59,081 bases of DNA from NCBI GenBank assembly GCA_016212515.1, contig JACRFZ010000097.1, positions 1 through 59,081 of the forward strand. Direction: 5' to 3'. Below are positions 8,094 to 16,750 of the stretch, piece by piece. This DNA is from Candidatus Melainabacteria bacterium (GTDB lineage: Bacteria > Cyanobacteriota > Vampirovibrionia > Obscuribacterales > Obscuribacteraceae). Made by a program: the position numbers and the translations under genes. The notes under the pieces were generated by a model, which searched no databases, had not been told where the DNA came from, and saw only the letters and a program-made list of their open reading frames with translations. Position 1 is the first letter of the stretch. Every line of letters begins with the position of its first letter.

Positions 8094-9221
8094 TTAATAG
8101 CGAGGCGGTAGTGCCGGCGGCAATTGCATTCTGGGCAGGGCGTTGCTCTCGATCATGGCTTTGATAGTGGTCAGCGCCGCTTCTCGGTAGGCGGCCTGGT
8201 CGCCGCTGCCGCCCCAGAAGCCGTAGTAGCCGTTGCGGTTGCGGGCGTCCCAGTAAGGGTTGAAGGGCATCATCGGTAAGTAGCCGTTACCCTGGCGTTT
8301 CATACCGTTTTGACCCAGGTTTTCGTCGGAAGTCATGCGGGCTGCTTTGTTGAGAGAAATGGCATCTTCCAATTTGCGCATGATGGCCGGGTCTTTCAGG
8401 TCCACTGGTCTTCCGGTCAGGGCCTGGTCTGCCACGCTCTTCATGGCCTGTCCCACATAGACGTCCGCCAGCCATATCTTCAAATAGGGGCTATCGGAGG
8501 TCTTGACGCCTTCCCTCAGGTTGGACTCGAGGCTGTTCAAGGCGTTGGTGGACAGTCCGGACATGCGTTGGAAGTACTGGAAAGCTGAAGCGGCGCCGTC
8601 TCTGCGAGGATCGGTGCGCTGGCTGAAGTCCATGAAGCCTCCGAAGCCGGCGCCGGCGTCGGTGACGGTTTTCGACATGTCGTTGTTGTAGGCCACCATG
8701 ACGTCGGCCCTCAGCTTGTTGAGGTCGGTCATTTCTTTGGTCTCAAGACGCGTCAAGTTACTTGGCAAATAGTGAAATTCTTTCGGGGTCTGGGTGCCGT
8801 CGTTGAAGTAGAAGAAGAAGCCGCGACTATTGACCCATGGGGTAATTTTTGTGCCTGGAGGCATATCCGTTACCTTCAAGGTATCGAAATCTTTGCCGTG
8901 TACTTTGCCTGCGTAGGACAACTTCTTTTCGAAGTCTTTGTCGTTATATGAAAGCTCCAGGGTTCGACCGCTGAATTTCAACTGCGGTCGGTCGGCGCCC
9001 ACCACCGGCGCTGCCGGTTGGTCGGAGCCGGTCTGAGGCTGTACTTTGTCTGCAGTTTTGGCGCCGCTCGTATCCTGCGGTTGAGCCTGTGGACGGTTGA
9101 TGTTCTTAAGTGGATCGCCGATGCTACCCCTGGGACCTTCGGGCATCAGACCGAGAACGTCCTCGAAGTTTACGCCGCTTGTACCGGCTTTCTTTCCTGA
9201 TTCCTGGGGGGTATCGGCCAA
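8094..9221 (-). CDS. Hypothetical cytosolic-type protein
   Basis: 375 residues, family not recognised. Start TTG at 9221 is supported by GAGG 8 nt upstream. There is no signal peptide. Residues 1-75 are Pro/Gln/Asp-rich and disordered. The middle contains a compact beta-rich piece (LKFSGRTLELSYNDKDFEKK, GTKITPWVNSRGFFFYFNDG). The C-terminal half is helical with TPR-like character (LKIWLADVYVGQAMKSVADQ), then a Tyr/Asn/Gly-rich stretch (NPYWDARNRNGYYGFWGG) and a proline-rich end. It is followed by about 146 bp containing no recognisable signal before dxr. Confidence 0.6.
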   Translation of the reverse strand: MADTPQESGKKAGTSGVNFEDVLGLMPEGPRGSIGDPLKNINRPQAQPQDTSGAKTADKVQPQTGSDQPAAPVVGADRPQLKFSGRTLELSYNDKDFEKKLSYAGKVHGKDFDTLKVTDMPPGTKITPWVNSRGFFFYFNDGTQTPKEFHYLPSNLTRLETKEMTDLNKLRADVMVAYNNDMSKTVTDAGAGFGGFMDFSQRTDPRRDGAASAFQYFQRMSGLSTNALNSLESNLREGVKTSDSPYLKIWLADVYVGQAMKSVADQALTGRPVDLKDPAIMRKLEDAISLNKAARMTSDENLGQNGMKRQGNGYLPMMPFNPYWDARNRNGYYGFWGGSGDQAAYREAALTTIKAMIESNALPRMQLPPALPPRY

Positions 9222-9463
9222 TTTGAAAACCTCTGCCTTTAATCACATATTTCGCCACTAGAAACATCTACTTTAGAATATGCCTCCTGGCTACCCCGGC
9301 CGTCAATGTGGGAATCACGTAGCAAGGGCAACTGTTCATGGGAGACTTTTAATGCTTCCCCGGGGCTGAAGCCTTCGCTCTCCTAAAGTTTTTAGTCTTG
9401 CGGTGATGGTCATACGGGAGTCAAATCTATCTAGAAGGCACTTAAAAATTGAGGCAAAAAATC

Positions 9464-10303
9464 TTGAACCAGAGAAAAACGACGGAAATCAACCGGACCG
9501 CGGGCTGCTTTGTAATGTCATTTATGCTCGGCCTGGCAATAACTGTTTCCGCCCCAGGCGTTTATGCCAAAGAAGAGCCGGCCAAAAGCGCATCATTGAA
9601 AGTGGCCAAGGCGGACAATACGACCTCCGGTGCGGCCGGTAGTGCTACCGCCGGTGCCTCCGCTAAAATGCCGGAAGATCCGAAAGCTTTTTTCAAGCAA
9701 TATCATGACGCCCTGCTTGCGGCTGATTCCATAGAGAAGGTAATGCCCTATTTGACTGAAGCTCGCATAAAACAGATCAACGGCGACAAGGCAAAGATGC
9801 CTCAGAAAGAGTTCACCATGATGTTCAGCTTTATCAAGGAAATGACGCCCAAGCGCGCCGAGATCGTCAATACTGAGTTGGGCAAGGCTGGAGACTGCAC
9901 CATAAACCTCACCGCTCCCTCCGAAGATGATCCTATATTTGGTGGCATGGTCAAGGCCGGGAAGTTGAAAGAAACAACCAAAGGTACCGTTCATCTTGTT
10001 AAAGAAGGCGGTAGTTGGAAAGTTGAGAAAGAAAGTTGGAAGTCATCGGCTATAAGCAGTGATGCCGAAACCGCCGGCAGTCCTGGCGACAAGCCCGACG
10101 ATAGCGCCACTGCCGGCAATAGCGGCAACCCCGCACCGCCGCCTGGTTTTGGTGGAGACTGTTGTAGTGGCGCCGCTCCCGGTGCTACCAGCCAGGGCGA
10201 AGGCGCCGGGCCTTCAGCGGATAACTCGGTTTCGGTCAAAGGTGGCAGTATGACTGTCAGACCGGATAACGAAGCGGGTAAGAACGGCTCAGTCTCCAAA
10301 TAA
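9464..10303 (+). CDS. Secreted hypothetical protein (DUF4878-like)
   Basis: 279 residues from TTG at 9464, chosen because GAGG (9451-9454) lies 9 nt upstream; a TTG at 9449 is an alternative. A hydrophobic segment ending VSAPGVYA gives a signal peptide. After an Ala/Gly/Ser linker comes a folded domain of about 120 residues (AFFKQYHDALLAADSIEKVM through GTVHLVKEGGSWKVEKESW). Its end resembles the NTF2-like/DUF4878 group of small exported proteins. The C-terminal 80 residues are low complexity (Pro/Gly/Ser/Asn, one CC pair). Function unknown. It converges on the acetyltransferase with only 13 bp between stops. Confidence 0.65.
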   Translation: MNQRKTTEINRTAGCFVMSFMLGLAITVSAPGVYAKEEPAKSASLKVAKADNTTSGAAGSATAGASAKMPEDPKAFFKQYHDALLAADSIEKVMPYLTEARIKQINGDKAKMPQKEFTMMFSFIKEMTPKRAEIVNTELGKAGDCTINLTAPSEDDPIFGGMVKAGKLKETTKGTVHLVKEGGSWKVEKESWKSSAISSDAETAGSPGDKPDDSATAGNSGNPAPPPGFGGDCCSGAAPGATSQGEGAGPSADNSVSVKGGSMTVRPDNEAGKNGSVSK

Positions 10304-10316
10304 TCTGCACGAGTGC

Positions 10317-10835
10317 TCAAAGCACAAGCTCCATTAGATCTTCGTCAATTAGGTATGTAGGTTTGCTGCCGAAGCGCAAGGCGGCGCGCTCTTGCCCGTA
10401 GGTAGTGAAGCCCATTGACTCGTAAAGCGATTTGGCTGACTGGTTGCTGGAGACAACGGTGAGAAGAATCGCGCCGAGCCCATTGAGGGAGCGGCTTCTT
10501 TGCAGGGCCTCGGTAAGGAGTGCTCTGGCAATGCCTTTTCTTCTTGCTGCAGGCAGAACATACACTCCCCAGATAACGCCTTTGTGTCTTAGTTTTTCAC
10601 CTTTGCGACGAAAGAAGCCGAGCAGACCTACCAGGTTCTCTTCCAGGAAAGCACCAAGCACAAAACTGTCTTCCATGCCGTTTAATTGTCGCTGCCTGTC
10701 TTCTTCCGATTGAGCGGCGAATTCATCCTGGGTGGAACCGAATGATTCCGGATGTGTTTCCAGCGCCGTCATTCTGAGCTGGAAGAACAGCTGGTGATCG
10801 GCCGGCTGAAGTTGGCGTATGTAAGCTGTGGTCAC
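10317..10835 (-). CDS. GNAT-family N-acetyltransferase
   Basis: 172 residues from GTG at 10835, which has GGAG 9 nt upstream; a TTG at 10850 is the longer alternative. The acetyl-CoA loop appears as VYVLPAARRKGIARALL, with the following helix and beta strand AILLTVVSSNQSAKSLYESM typical of GNAT motif A/B. It transfers acetyl from acetyl-CoA to an amine. The substrate (ribosomal protein, polyamine or small molecule) cannot be told from the sequence. Flanked by a convergent gene on one side and the candidate selenoprotein gene on the other. Confidence 0.88.
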   Translation of the reverse strand: MTTAYIRQLQPADHQLFFQLRMTALETHPESFGSTQDEFAAQSEEDRQRQLNGMEDSFVLGAFLEENLVGLLGFFRRKGEKLRHKGVIWGVYVLPAARRKGIARALLTEALQRSRSLNGLGAILLTVVSSNQSAKSLYESMGFTTYGQERAALRFGSKPTYLIDEDLMELVL

Positions 10836-10902
10836 AGATTGGGGCTCCAATGCTACTCTAAAAGGAGATTATAGAAGAAAAGTTTCCTGAAACAACCGGC
10901 TG

Positions 10903-11898
10903 CTATTGCGGCCGACCGGCCAGGGTGGACGCCAGTCCCAGATAAGGATCACTGAGATCGCAGTGAAGCACTTCTTTGTATAACCAGTCAGTCAGCGATT
11001 GAGATAGCTTTGGGGTAGTCAGGGCAAGCTTCTGATGAATCTGGTGACGTCTCAAAGTTTCATTTATTCTGGTGTCCGTTTCGAGATTGGTCTGTAGATT
11101 TGCCGGTCCCCTTTGCGGCTCTAAGGAACCTGTCAAATGGACCGGTTTAGCGGCCATTTTGCGGTGATACTGGGTGAGATTTGCCGACACCCGCGTTCTG
11201 CTACTCTCAAACTGGCAGTCCACTGCCAGTTTGTGCAATTCTTTCAGTTGACTGAGGTAAGTATCCGGCTTGTAAATGCCCGGCAGAATGTCGACTACGG
11301 TACCGTCGGCGGTGACAATGTAAGTAGCGATATTGCCGTTTAAGGTGCGCTTCAGAACCTTGCCTCCGCCGAAATCTACCGAGACTATCGGCACTTCATG
11401 CAGGCTCTGCCAGACGGGCTCATAGCTGTTGTTTATGTACTGGGAAATATCGGTGCGGGCGAACAACACGGTTCTTGCCAGTTGGGCGTTCGTTCAGCAG
11501 AATTCCTTGTCGAGACTGCCCAGCATGTAGAAGAGGAGAACCGGCTTGCCGGAAGTGCGCGACCGGTCGAGAGCCTGGTTTAGACTTGTGTGCCAGGCTA
11601 CTTTTCCAGGTAATACGGTTTTACCGTCCAACCCCTCTTGTCTGACTGTTCCTTGCCGTTCGTCTGGTCGCCTTGTCTTTTCGACCTCTGTTGCTATGGC
11701 TCTGGATTGAAGCGAAATCAAGTTCTTCGTCGGCATTTCAATAGCCTGCTTGCTCACCGGCGCCATGTCCAGGGGAACTCCGGCAGCAGGCGGCAGTTCT
11801 TTTGCCGGCGGCATATTCTGCTGTGCCAGGAGCGGAGTTATCTGCGTAAGGGAAACAAGGGACACCAGGGCTAACGCCTTGAATAGAGTCGTATCCAT
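10903..11898 (-). CDS. Exported thioredoxin-like protein with in-frame UGA, candidate selenoprotein
   Basis: If UGA at 11496-11494 is read through, the frame gives 331 residues. ATG at 11898 opens a signal peptide (residues 1-26, ending LLAQ), followed by a Pro-rich linker, then SGKPVLLFYMLGSLDKEFC, the first strand and redox-loop region of a thioredoxin fold. Residue 134 is Cys and residue 135 is the UGA. The same frame continues TNAQLARTVLFARTDISQYI, EVPIVSVDFGGGKVLKR and YIVTADGTVVDILPG, the rest of a thioredoxin fold including the later strands, and then a helical C-terminus. Both halves are needed for one fold and no restart signal follows the UGA. TGA is a normal stop in neighbours (nusA, ylxR, ugd), so recoding would be local. 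A SECIS-like hairpin lies at 11458-11479. The alternative is a nonsense mutation. No selA/B/C/D genes are in the window. Confidence 0.6.
11458..11496 (-). promoter_or_regulatory. Candidate bacterial SECIS element after UGA
   Basis: On the minus strand, TGA (11496-11494) is followed by 14 nt, then GGC-AA-GAAC, loop CGTGTT, GTTC-GCC. The stem is 7 bp (three GC pairs, a two-base bulge, four more pairs). The 6 nt apical loop has G at its second position. The loop begins 23 nt after the UGA. Known bacterial SECIS elements have a hairpin starting within the coding sequence with the loop roughly 16-37 nt after UGA and a G among the first two loop bases, so this fits. Seven-bp hairpins also occur by chance. 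Confidence 0.5.
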
Positions 11899-12340
11899 GC
11901 GGTCTACCTGCCTTTACTTTCTTGTGTCGGCACCGATGCTTCCTTTAATTGAGCTTAGCCAGCGCTTGAGATTTCGGCTCTGGGGTAAACCCTGGGATTT
12001 TCCGCCCCTCTTGCTTGCCGGCGGGAGCGACCGTCTAATCTTTAATCGAGTATTTGCAGCCAATGTCCAATGCCATTGATCGCCGCTAGAAAGTATCGAA
12101 ACTGCTGTCGGGAACGGCTTGGGTAGTTACTTTGCGGAATCACTGCCAATGTAACAATAGTGATGCGAAGAAATATTGCATCTGCATCTCCGGTCTTTTT
12201 TGCATTTAGAACCCTCACTGTATCTGCCTTTTCACCGTCAAGCAGAATTAACTTTGGCCTTTACATGAGTTTTGTAATCCTGCTGCTCAATTTCCAAAGA
12301 GATGGTCAGCAGTTTCGGCTGTAACGAAGACAGCAGAAGG
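11899..12340. other. Intergenic region between the UGA gene and the thrS terminator
   Basis: About 440 bp without a gene. It should hold the promoter of the minus-strand gene starting at 11898. An AGG-containing ribosome binding site lies just upstream of that ATG. I see no convincing -35/-10 pair, tRNA, riboswitch or repeat in the rest. Confidence 0.4.
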
Positions 12341-12377
12341 AAGAGGGGAGCCCGGCCTGAATCCGAACTCCCCTCTT
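12341..12377 (-). terminator. Intrinsic terminator downstream of thrS
   Basis: AAGAGGGGAG at 12341-12350 pairs perfectly with CTCCCCTCTT at 12368-12377, a 10 bp stem with a 17 nt loop, 30 bp beyond the thrS stop. The T-run on the minus strand is modest (TTCCTTCT). Confidence 0.7.
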
Positions 12378-12406
12378 CTTTCTGTATTTCTGGATTGCGG
12401 AACTTC

Positions 12407-14362
12407 TTAGATGTTTTCCTTGGTATCCAGCTCTTTCTTCAGTTTGGCAGCCAGGTCTTCTACGCTCATTGAACCTAGATCACCCTGGCGGCGATGGCGC
12501 ACCGCTACCTGGCCGTTCTCGACTTCCTTGTCGCCGATTACAACCATATATGGTGTCTGCTGCATTTGCGCTTCACGAATGCGGTAGTTGATAGTTTCAC
12601 TGCGTTCGTCCAGGTGCACTCGCATATCCATGCTTTCCAGCAGTTTGGCCACTTTATGGGCATGCTCCTGGTGGCGATCCGAGATTGGAATTACCGCCAC
12701 CTGGGTCGGTGCCAACCAGAGCGGGAAGGCGCCGGCATAATGTTCAATCAAGCCGCCGCAGAAGCGTTCCATGGAACCAAGAACGGCTCTGTGTACCATA
12801 ACGGTATGGTGCTTGTTGCCATCTTCGCCGATGTAGTTGACGTCGAAGCGGCTGGGCAAGTTGAGATCGACCTGCACGGTGGGACCTTGCCATTCGCGTC
12901 CAATGGCGTCGAAGAGTTTGACGTCGATCTTGGGCGCATAGAAGGCCCCGCCGCCGGCATCCACTTCGTATTCCATGCCGCGCTTGACCATGGCTCTTTC
13001 CAGGGCGCCTGTGGCCATTTCCCATTCTTCGTCGGTACCCAGGCTTTGGGGCGGCTTGGTGGCCAGGTAAGCCTTGTACTTGTAACCGAAGGTGGTCATA
13101 AGGGCATCTACCAGATCTAAAATGCCGGAGATTTCATCTTCCAGTTGTTCCGGTGTGCAGAAAATATGCGAGTCATCTTGTGTAAATCCGCGCACTCTCA
13201 GCATGCCGTGCAAAACGCCCGAGCGCTCGTAACGGTAGACGGTGCCCAATTCAGCCATGCGGATAGGCAGGTCGCGGTAGCTGCGCAGTTTAGATTTATA
13301 GATCATGATGTGGCCGGGACAGTTCATGGGCTTGGCCCGGTAGGCCTGACCATCGATGTCCATGGGCGAGTACATGTTCTCGGCATAGTTTTCCAGGTGA
13401 CCGCTAATCTCGTAGAGGTGTTCGCTGGCGATGTGCGGCGTGTAGACGAATTGATAGCCCCTTCTTCTATGCTCGGCGCGCCAGTAGTTTTCAATACAGT
13501 CACGCACGGTTGCCAGATTCGGATGCCAGAAAATAAGACCCGGTCCTACTTCTTCATGGGTGGAAAATAAGTCGAGTTGTTTGGCCAGTTTGCGGTGGTC
13601 GCGCTTCTCCGCTTCTTCCAATCTTTGCAGATATTCGTCCAGATCTTTCTTGGTCCAGAATGCCGTGGCGTAAATGCGCTGCAATTGTTCTTTGTGTTCG
13701 TCGCCTCGCCAGTAAGAACCTGAGACCTTCAGAAGTTTGAAAGCCTTGATCAGACCGGTAGAAGGCAGGTGCGGACCGCGGCAGAGGTCATTCCACACCG
13801 TTTTCCCGTCCTTATCTTGCATGAGATAAAGGGTGGGGTTGTGGTCTCTGTGCTCCCGTAGAAGCTCGGCTTTGAATTTTTCGCCCTGGCTCTCGAATTC
13901 TCCCAGTTGCTTATCTACATCGGCAATGTTGTAACGAACAAGCCTCTGCTTGGCTTCGGCTATTTTCTTCATTTCTGCTTCGATGGCAGCTAGATCGTCA
14001 GTGGAGAGCGCGTGATCTTTGATCTCGAAGTCGTAATAGAAGCCGTTATCTATGGTGGGTCCGATGGCTATCTTGGCCTGGGGGAAAAGTTTCTGTACGG
14101 CCTGGGCCATGACGTGGGCGGTACTGTGTCTCAGTAGCTCTATGGACTCCGGGCTATCGGCGGTGAGAATCTTCACTTCCATGCCGTCGGTTAGAGGTGT
14201 GTACAGATCGCTCAATTCGCCGTTGATAGTAAGACCAACCGCTTTTCTGTAGAGTCCTTCGCTGATGGCTTTGGCCAGGTCGGCTCCGGTCTGACCGGCT
14301 TCCATGCTCTTGAGGCTTCCGTCCGGAAGCTTGACTTTGATTTGCGTTTCTACTGATGACAT
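12407..14362 (-). CDS. thrS: Threonine--tRNA ligase
   Basis: A 651-residue class II aminoacyl-tRNA synthetase of full length. The N-terminal TGS domain (residues 1-65, IKVKLPDGSLKSMEAGQTG) is followed by the editing domain with the RHSTAHVMAQAV histidine motif. The catalytic core has MNCPGHIMIY with its zinc-binding Cys, RMAELGTVYRYERSG (motif 2 area) and RGFTQDDSHIF. A C-terminal anticodon-binding domain begins near APTQVAVIPISDRHQE. Start is ATG at 14362 with AAGG upstream. Roughly 190 bp separate it from the next gene upstream. I looked for a T-box leader there and see none. Confidence 0.98.
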   Translation of the reverse strand: MSSVETQIKVKLPDGSLKSMEAGQTGADLAKAISEGLYRKAVGLTINGELSDLYTPLTDGMEVKILTADSPESIELLRHSTAHVMAQAVQKLFPQAKIAIGPTIDNGFYYDFEIKDHALSTDDLAAIEAEMKKIAEAKQRLVRYNIADVDKQLGEFESQGEKFKAELLREHRDHNPTLYLMQDKDGKTVWNDLCRGPHLPSTGLIKAFKLLKVSGSYWRGDEHKEQLQRIYATAFWTKKDLDEYLQRLEEAEKRDHRKLAKQLDLFSTHEEVGPGLIFWHPNLATVRDCIENYWRAEHRRRGYQFVYTPHIASEHLYEISGHLENYAENMYSPMDIDGQAYRAKPMNCPGHIMIYKSKLRSYRDLPIRMAELGTVYRYERSGVLHGMLRVRGFTQDDSHIFCTPEQLEDEISGILDLVDALMTTFGYKYKAYLATKPPQSLGTDEEWEMATGALERAMVKRGMEYEVDAGGGAFYAPKIDVKLFDAIGREWQGPTVQVDLNLPSRFDVNYIGEDGNKHHTVMVHRAVLGSMERFCGGLIEHYAGAFPLWLAPTQVAVIPISDRHQEHAHKVAKLLESMDMRVHLDERSETINYRIREAQMQQTPYMVVIGDKEVENGQVAVRHRRQGDLGSMSVEDLAAKLKKELDTKENI

Positions 14363-14552
14363 TTTTCCATTACCTTTCGAGTCGGCAAAGTCTTAACCCC
14401 CCAGGCTCTTGCCCGACCTTTTGAGGCGGACAGGCTTTTGTAGTTTTGGGTGGTTTTAATCAGGCTTCACTTCCTCACTCGTCCGGCATCTACAAACTGC
14501 CGAACACTGATAAGTTGTTAGAGGTTTAATTTTACCAATATTTTCTTCGGTT

Positions 14553-15104
14553 CTAGCAGATGAATTCAGTTTTGAGCTCTTCTGTGAAGCGCTTGAGCAG
14601 GGGGATACTGGTGAAAAACCTTATGCCAAGAGCATCCCAGCGAGTAATTCCGGTCTCAACATTACCGGCGTCTATAAACATCTCAATTCTAATACTGCCC
14701 CCGTTGCTCTCGGCACTTAACTCAAAGGAAGGTTCGTAAGGCTCGAAGAGCACTCTGGCCCGTTTGCCTTCCCCCAATTCGCCAAGGTGCTTGACCAGGG
14801 TCTTAACTTCGTCCTTGGGCGAGCGGCAAAGCACGTAGGCGTCAGCCACCGCCTGGATATCGAGGACTGCTTTGGTGAGGCTTGCCGCTTCCTTCACATC
14901 CCTGGCCAGGACGTCTTCTATACGAAGATTCAGGTCTTCTTTGAATTCCGTAGCAAAAACCAGCTCTCTGTCGCCGCTTTTGAGTATGAGTTTTATGTGC
15001 TGCCAGTTTTGCTTTTCACCTCGGACGTCAATGGTCTGGACGCGTCCGGGCTCTATGGCCAGGCAGGTGATATATTCCTCGTCTTCGCAAATAAGTGTGG
15101 CCAC
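14553..15104 (-). CDS. Hypothetical protein cotranscribed with mnmE
   Basis: 183 residues, soluble, acidic, alpha/beta. I do not recognise the family. GTG at 15104 is the start, preceded by a near-perfect AAAGGAG 5 nt away that lies across the end of mnmE. The coding regions are only 10 bp apart, so translation is probably coupled. Visible segments are ITCLAIEPGRVQTIDVRGEK, SGDRELVFATEF and a C-terminal FFTSIPLLKRFTEELK. Two cysteines sit near the ends (residue 6 and the last residue). Function unknown. Confidence 0.65.
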   Translation of the reverse strand: MATLICEDEEYITCLAIEPGRVQTIDVRGEKQNWQHIKLILKSGDRELVFATEFKEDLNLRIEDVLARDVKEAASLTKAVLDIQAVADAYVLCRSPKDEVKTLVKHLGELGEGKRARVLFEPYEPSFELSAESNGGSIRIEMFIDAGNVETGITRWDALGIRFFTSIPLLKRFTEELKTEFIC

Positions 15105-15114
15105 AGGGTCTCCT

Positions 15115-16590
15115 TTATTTCCCGATACAGAAATTGGCGAATACTTCCGTTATAACTTCTTCCGTCACGACCTGTCCGGAGATGGCATCGAGAGCGTCCA
15201 CGGCAAGCTTGAGGTCGCTAGCCAGGCAGTCTTGGGGCAGCCCGCTCACTGATGCGGCCAGAAGCCTTTCCAGGGCTTCCACGGCTTTGATGCAGAGGGC
15301 TCCCTGGCGTTCGTTCAGAGAACCTCCCAGTTCTTTGACGGAATTATCCGTAAGGGCAAAATGCTCGATCATGCCCTTGAGATCTTCTATGCCTTCGCCC
15401 ATTTTGGCCGAAATGGCCAGGGGTTTTCCGATGGAATAGTTCACCAGGTCAGGCACATTGCCGTTGTTCATGGGTTTGGAACCACAGAGGTCTATCTTAT
15501 TTATCGCAACAAAGTAAGGTCGGGCGAGCTCTTTCAACTTATCCAGCAAGACCTGCTCTTCTTGACCGCTTGCGGCGGTGCCGTCCAGAAGCACGCAAGT
15601 CAGGTCGGCCTCTTCGATGGCCCTGGTGGTGCGTTCGATACCGATCTGTTCCACTCGGTCTTCCGTATGGCGCACACCGGCGGTGTCCACCAGTATCACG
15701 GGAATGCCGTTCACATCCACGGGCTCTTCGATGCTGTCTCTGGTCGTGCCTGGAATGTCGGTGACTATGGCTCTTTCAAAATTGAGGAGCCGATTTAGTA
15801 AACTTGATTTGCCGGCATTTGGCCGGCCTACAATGGCGAGCTTCAGCCCCTCGCGCAGGAAGCGCCCGGAGCGGGCCGTTCTGGCCAATTGATTGAGTTT
15901 GGTCAGGCATTCTTCGGTTACGGCATTTATGTCGGACACGTCGAGGTCGCCGACTTCTTCTGGAAAGTCAATGCCGGCCACGATACGCGTCAAAAGTTCG
16001 ATCAGGCGCTTGCGGATGGCTTTAATTTCCTCTCCCAGATGGCCTTGTAGAACCGACAGAGCCAGTTCACTCTGGCGCTCGGTTTTGGAATGGATGATGT
16101 CCAGCACGGCTTCAGCCTGTGTCAGGTCGAGGCGACCGGCCAGGAAACTGCGTTTTGTAAATTCACCTTTCTCAGCCAGGCGGGCGCCCTGGGCCAGAAT
16201 CAAGGAGAGGATCTCCCTCGTGACAATGGGCGAGCCGTGGCAGTTGATCTCCACCAGGTCTTCTCCCGTGTACGTGTGGGGAGCCTGGTAAGCGATCAAG
16301 ACCACTTCGTCCACAAGCTTGTCACCCCGGCTCGGGTCCTTGATATATCCAATGGATGCGTGATGGCTGACTGGTTGCCAGAAATCGTTGTTGCCGCTGG
16401 CTTTTGAGTCGTTTGTCGCAGATTTGTCCTGGGTCCGGCCAAATTTTTCATGATCCGATTGACGATTTTTTCTGGGCGAAAAAAGTTTTTCGGCAATCTT
16501 AAATGAGTCCGGACCGGAAAGCCTGACAATGGCTATGGCACCCACTCCTGGGGCAGTTGAGATGGCGGCGATGGTGTCGTCTTGAAACAT
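15115..16590 (-). CDS. mnmE: tRNA modification GTPase MnmE
   Basis: 491 residues from ATG 16590 (MFQDDTIAAISTAPG). With MnmG it installs the 5-carboxymethylaminomethyl group on U34 of certain tRNAs. The N-terminal folate-binding domain is followed by helices and an inserted G domain. Walker A is GRPNAGKSSLLN (about residue 255), G3 is DTAG, and G4 is NKID. The C-terminus ends FCIGK, the conserved catalytic Cys motif. A 20-25 residue polar insertion (KSATNDSKASGNN region) near residue 50 is longer than usual. A TTG at 16605 is a less likely start. Confidence 0.96.
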   Translation of the reverse strand: MFQDDTIAAISTAPGVGAIAIVRLSGPDSFKIAEKLFSPRKNRQSDHEKFGRTQDKSATNDSKASGNNDFWQPVSHHASIGYIKDPSRGDKLVDEVVLIAYQAPHTYTGEDLVEINCHGSPIVTREILSLILAQGARLAEKGEFTKRSFLAGRLDLTQAEAVLDIIHSKTERQSELALSVLQGHLGEEIKAIRKRLIELLTRIVAGIDFPEEVGDLDVSDINAVTEECLTKLNQLARTARSGRFLREGLKLAIVGRPNAGKSSLLNRLLNFERAIVTDIPGTTRDSIEEPVDVNGIPVILVDTAGVRHTEDRVEQIGIERTTRAIEEADLTCVLLDGTAASGQEEQVLLDKLKELARPYFVAINKIDLCGSKPMNNGNVPDLVNYSIGKPLAISAKMGEGIEDLKGMIEHFALTDNSVKELGGSLNERQGALCIKAVEALERLLAASVSGLPQDCLASDLKLAVDALDAISGQVVTEEVITEVFANFCIGK

Positions 16591-16649
16591 GAAATGACAA
16601 ATCAATCGAAGAACATGGAAAAAATCAGCCTAGCACACTCTCAAAGTAC

Positions 16650-16678
16650 TTGAACTAACTATGTGGAGTTGGTAGTAT
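16650..16678 (+). promoter_or_regulatory. Sigma-70-type promoter for hup
   Basis: TTGAAC (16650-16655), a 17 bp spacer and TAGTAT (16673-16678) lie 72 bp upstream of the HU start codon. The transcript would start near 16685. The -35 matches four of six consensus bases and the spacing is ideal. Confidence 0.55.
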
Positions 16679-16750
16679 CTCCGATCGTTTTAGAAGAGCT
16701 CGTAAATTAGATATGAGCGCTAATGCCTCCGACAGCTTAGGAAGAACAGC

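Noticed and set aside
10903..11469. Downstream half of the UGA gene as an independent gene
   Set aside because: No start codon with ribosome binding site near the beginning of the segment, and its first residues continue the thioredoxin helix begun before the UGA.
919..11898. Genome-wide reassignment of TAG or TGA as a sense codon
   Set aside because: Both codons end well-identified genes in this window (TGA for nusA, ylxR and ugd; TAG for several others).
14363..14552. T-box leader upstream of thrS
   Set aside because: No T-box sequence or specifier loop, and no terminator/antiterminator pair.
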